Assembly: GCA_945865855.1 (NCBI GenBank)
Contig: CAMBES010000059.1
Span: 1-8,574, forward strand
Origin: Rhizobium sp. Q54
GTDB lineage: Bacteria; Pseudomonadota; Alphaproteobacteria; Rickettsiales; UBA1997
DNA length: 8,574 nt
Reading direction: 5' to 3'
Every line of letters begins with the position of its first letter. Within the stretch, counting starts at the first letter, position 1. The translations under genes and the position numbers were made by a program. The notes under the pieces were generated by a model that made no database searches, had not been told where the DNA came from, and worked only from the letters and a program-made list of their open reading frames with translations. Shown here one piece after another: positions 6,642 to 8,574 of the stretch.

Positions 6642-7052
6642 TTATTTACCCACGTCTTTGAGGCACTTACCAAAATACATCTTCGGTGTAATTGCGCGAG
6701 CTTTGTAGTTTTCTTCAATCAGGTGGGCAAAAGTAGCATCAAATATTTTTTCTTGGCGCGAGGTTATTTCAAAAAGAGGCGAGCTATCATCATCTAAGCA
6801 GAATTTTTTTTCTTTGAGTAAAGTTACTAAAAGAGCAGCTTCGACTTGAGTAATTTTTGGATTTTTTTTGTCTGGAATGGAATCTTTGTGACTCAAGATG
6901 AACTCGTCACTAACCGTGAAAACAAAGGAATTAAGATCGCCCGCGCCGTAAAGATCTACTCGCCCCTGGTGCAAGCTGCCTGAGGCGCAAGAAGAGAGGA
7001 TTAGTAGCAAGGAAAAATGGTTATTCTTAAAGATCTTAAGAAGAGACTGCAT
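6642..7052 (-). CDS. Predicted small lipoprotein of unknown function
   Basis: I do not recognise the family. From the ATG at 7052 the product is 136 aa with a lipoprotein-type signal: a basic N-region (KIFKNNH), a short hydrophobic stretch (FSLLLIL) and a lipobox LSSC with C22, followed by ASG. Cleavage would leave about 115 residues tethered to a membrane, probably the outer one. The mature part is mostly hydrophilic, with an acidic loop (CLDDDSS), a likely helix ([20 protein letters not shown]) and two further cysteines. A start at 7076 would add MLMLAPLK and a longer overlap, moving the basic region away from the N-terminus, so 7052 is preferred. It overlaps the 3' end of rplS by 17 bp, which argues for co-transcription with the ribosomal operon and for a real gene. 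Confidence 0.72.
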   Translation of the reverse strand: MQSLLKIFKNNHFSLLLILSSCASGSLHQGRVDLYGAGDLNSFVFTVSDEFILSHKDSIPDKKNPKITQVEAALLVTLLKEKKFCLDDDSSPLFEITSRQEKIFDATFAHLIEENYKARAITPKMYFGKCLKDVGK

Positions 7053-7446
7053 CTTCAGCGGCGCCAGCATCAGCAAGAAAATCTAGCTTTTCTTTAATAC
7101 GCGAAGCTTTACCAGTTAGGTTGCGCAAGTAATAAAGCTTACTACGACGCACTACGCCCTGCTTCAAAACTTCTACAGCAGCAAGCAATGGCGAGTAAAC
7201 CATGAATTTTCTTTCAACGCCAATATTGGAGCTAATCTTTCTAACGGTAAAAGAGGCTGAATAATTCAGATCGCTTTTCGTCTTGGCAATTACCACTCCT
7301 TTAAAAGCTTGAATACGTGTATTGCCACCTTCAGTGATTTTGTATTTCACGTTAACTGTGTCGCCAGCTTTAAATTTTGGCAGCTTACGATTTTCTAGGA
7401 TTTTTTTAGTCTGCTCCTTAGCAAAATCTGAGAGTAAGTTTTTCAT
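7036..7446 (-). CDS. rplS: Ribosomal protein L19 (bL19)
   Basis: L19 sits at the 30S-50S interface of the ribosome. The 136-aa product has the family core: [14 protein letters not shown] (24-37), the [11 protein letters not shown] block, [14 protein letters not shown] and the C-terminal [23 protein letters not shown]. Length is slightly above the usual 115-125 aa because of an Ala/Asp-rich C-terminal tail ([11 protein letters not shown]), which is the part overlapped by the lipoprotein gene. It starts 13 bp after rplQ, and the spacer (AT-rich, with repeated TTAA) shows no Shine-Dalgarno sequence. In most bacteria rplS follows trmD in the rpsP-rimM-trmD operon; its place behind rplQ here is unusual. 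Confidence 0.96.
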   Translation of the reverse strand: MKNLLSDFAKEQTKKILENRKLPKFKAGDTVNVKYKITEGGNTRIQAFKGVVIAKTKSDLNYSASFTVRKISSNIGVERKFMVYSPLLAAVEVLKQGVVRRSKLYYLRNLTGKASRIKEKLDFLADAGAAEDAVSS

Positions 7447-7459
7447 AAATTAATTAATT

Positions 7460-7852
7460 CTAAGCAGTTTTTTCTTCGGATTTTTCTTCAACAATAATTC
7501 TGTCAACTAGCTCAAATAATGCCATTGGAGCTTTATCACCAGTTCTGAATCCAAATTTTAAAATTCTAGTATAGCCACCATTTCTGCTGACAATCCTTGG
7601 ACCAATTTCTTTAAAAAGCTTATCAACAACGAGGTCATTGCCAAGAATTGAGATTGCCAAGCGACGGTTTGCTAAAGTGTCTTTCTTAGATATTGTTAAG
7701 AGCTTCTCAACAAAAGGCCTAATTTCTTTAGCTTTTGGCAAAGTTGTTTTTATGACCTCGCGCTGCAAAATAGCGAGAGAGAGGTTACGCAACAAAGCTT
7801 TTCTGTGTGCAGTATTTCTACCGAGCTTACGCCCCTTAATTCTGTGATACAT
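7460..7852 (-). CDS. rplQ: Ribosomal protein L17 (bL17)
   Basis: L17 is a 50S subunit protein near the exit-tunnel side. The 130-aa product opens with the family signature [19 protein letters not shown] (residues 6-24) and has the expected middle and end ([18 protein letters not shown], then [19 protein letters not shown] and a short acidic tail). The start ATG at 7852 lies one base after the rpoA stop, and it is preceded by a strong Shine-Dalgarno sequence inside rpoA. rpoA-rplQ is the conserved end of the alpha operon. Confidence 0.97.
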   Translation of the reverse strand: MYHRIKGRKLGRNTAHRKALLRNLSLAILQREVIKTTLPKAKEIRPFVEKLLTISKKDTLANRRLAISILGNDLVVDKLFKEIGPRIVSRNGGYTRILKFGFRTGDKAPMALFELVDRIIVEEKSEEKTA

Positions 7853-7853
7853 T

Positions 7854-8574
7854 TTAGAACTCCTTATTCTTCATTTTTAGCAACTCATCCATGTTTTTTG
7901 GCGGCCAGTTGGCAATCTTCATACCAAAATTCAGATTCATTGCTTTTAGATTTTCCTTTAACTCGTTGAGAGATTTTCTGCCGAAATTTGCAGTCTTAAG
8001 CATCTCGGATTCTGTTCTTGCGACGAGATCACCAACGTAAATAATATTCTCGTTTTTAAGACAATTATAAGAACGAACGGAAAGTTCGAGCTCGTCGATT
8101 GTCTTCAATAAATTTTTATTAAACTCTTGTTCAACAAAAACCTCTTTTTGCACTGGAGCATCAACTTTTGACAAATCAAAATTAATAAAAACCTGTAGTT
8201 GCTCTTGAATAATCTTTGCTGCAACGCCTAGTGCGTCTTGTGGGCTAATGGTGCCATTAGTATCAATTTCAAGAATCAATTTATCGAAGTCTGTAATCTG
8301 GCCAACGCGAGCATTTTCAACTCTGTAAGAAACCTTTTTAACCGGACTGAAGACGGAATCAGTCATGATCGTTCCAACAGCGCGATCACTCTTTTTGCCT
8401 TGTTCAGCCAAAACATAGCCATTGCCGCATTCAACATTAATTTGCATGTCGATCTTTGAGCCTTTGTTCAAAGTGCAAATCAGCAGATCTTTGTTGGCAA
8501 TGTGGACACCGGCCGGCGCCTCAATTGATCCGACATAAACTGCGCCAGTTTTGTTAGTAGAAAGCTTTAAAACA
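7854..8574 (-). CDS. rpoA: RNA polymerase alpha subunit, C-terminal 239 residues (gene continues past the right edge)
   Basis: The alpha subunit dimerises to start RNA polymerase assembly, and its C-terminal domain contacts UP elements and activators. The frame is open from the stop at 7854-7856 to the window edge and gives 239 residues; about 95-100 N-terminal residues lie outside. The visible part starts in the N-terminal domain ([15 protein letters not shown]) and passes through the insert domain and the [21 protein letters not shown] block. It ends in the C-terminal domain: [17 protein letters not shown], then [10 protein letters not shown] and NWPP. Residues matching E. coli R265, N268, G296, K298 and S299, which bind UP-element DNA, are all kept. 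A TTG at 8471 is internal and is not the start. Confidence 0.97.
   Translation of the reverse strand, partial: VLKLSTNKTGAVYVGSIEAPAGVHIANKDLLICTLNKGSKIDMQINVECGNGYVLAEQGKKSDRAVGTIMTDSVFSPVKKVSYRVENARVGQITDFDKLILEIDTNGTISPQDALGVAAKIIQEQLQVFINFDLSKVDAPVQKEVFVEQEFNKNLLKTIDELELSVRSYNCLKNENIIYVGDLVARTESEMLKTANFGRKSLNELKENLKAMNLNFGMKIANWPPKNMDELLKMKNKEF
7860..7865 (-). promoter_or_regulatory. Strong Shine-Dalgarno site for rplQ
   Basis: AAGGAG on the minus strand, seven bases before the rplQ ATG and inside the last codons of rpoA. It supports the rplQ start and is the only canonical Shine-Dalgarno sequence I could find ahead of a gene in this window. Confidence 0.8.

Noticed and set aside
7854..8471. 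A 205-aa gene starting at the TTG at 8471
   Set aside because: The same frame continues without a stop to the window edge with clear RpoA sequence, so this is an internal codon of a larger rpoA.

Overview
The window looks like chromosomal DNA of an AT-rich alphaproteobacterium, most likely a host-associated lineage of the Rickettsiales or Holosporales type. This rests on the low GC content, the frequent TTG/GTG starts, the alphaproteobacterial look of RpoA, citrate synthase, MnmA and ferrochelatase, and a TlyC/CorC-type CBS protein beside ybeY. The assignment is by recognition only; no search was run.

Layout from left to right. Positions 1-60 hold two copies of a GC-rich 30-bp direct repeat that runs into the end of mnmA. 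mnmA (minus strand, tRNA 2-thiouridylase) and gltA (plus strand, citrate synthase) diverge from a 62-bp intergenic region. gltA then converges on a minus-strand block ending at 2664, with weak terminator-like hairpins on both strands between them. Reading in the direction of transcription from the right edge, the minus-strand block is: rpoA (5' end outside the window), rplQ, rplS, a small predicted lipoprotein gene, a 137-bp gap, an enlarged divergent ProC-like gene, a gap of about 210 bp, then the tightly overlapped trio hemH-ybeY-corC.

How the genes fit together. rpoA-rplQ-rplS is a transcription and ribosome operon; rplS is not usually the gene after rplQ. The lipoprotein gene overlaps the end of rplS and should be co-transcribed. 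hemH-ybeY-corC are joined by GTGA and ATGA overlaps, coupling the last step of heme synthesis to rRNA maturation/quality control and a CBS-domain ion-transport-related protein. MnmA (wobble-uridine thiolation) and GltA (TCA cycle) are housekeeping genes.

The most unusual part is 4995-6504. The ProC-like protein has a recognisable P5C-reductase fold, but it carries about 80 extra residues in the helical domain that look like an internal duplication, altered substrate-site motifs, and N- and C-terminal extensions. It ends at A AAT TTA TAG, a canonical -1 slippery heptamer placed directly on the stop codon. The -1 frame is then open for 49 more codons with protein-like composition. A 13-bp inverted repeat links the slippery site to the likely hemH promoter. 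This could be programmed frameshifting, a recent frameshift mutation, or a homopolymer sequencing error.
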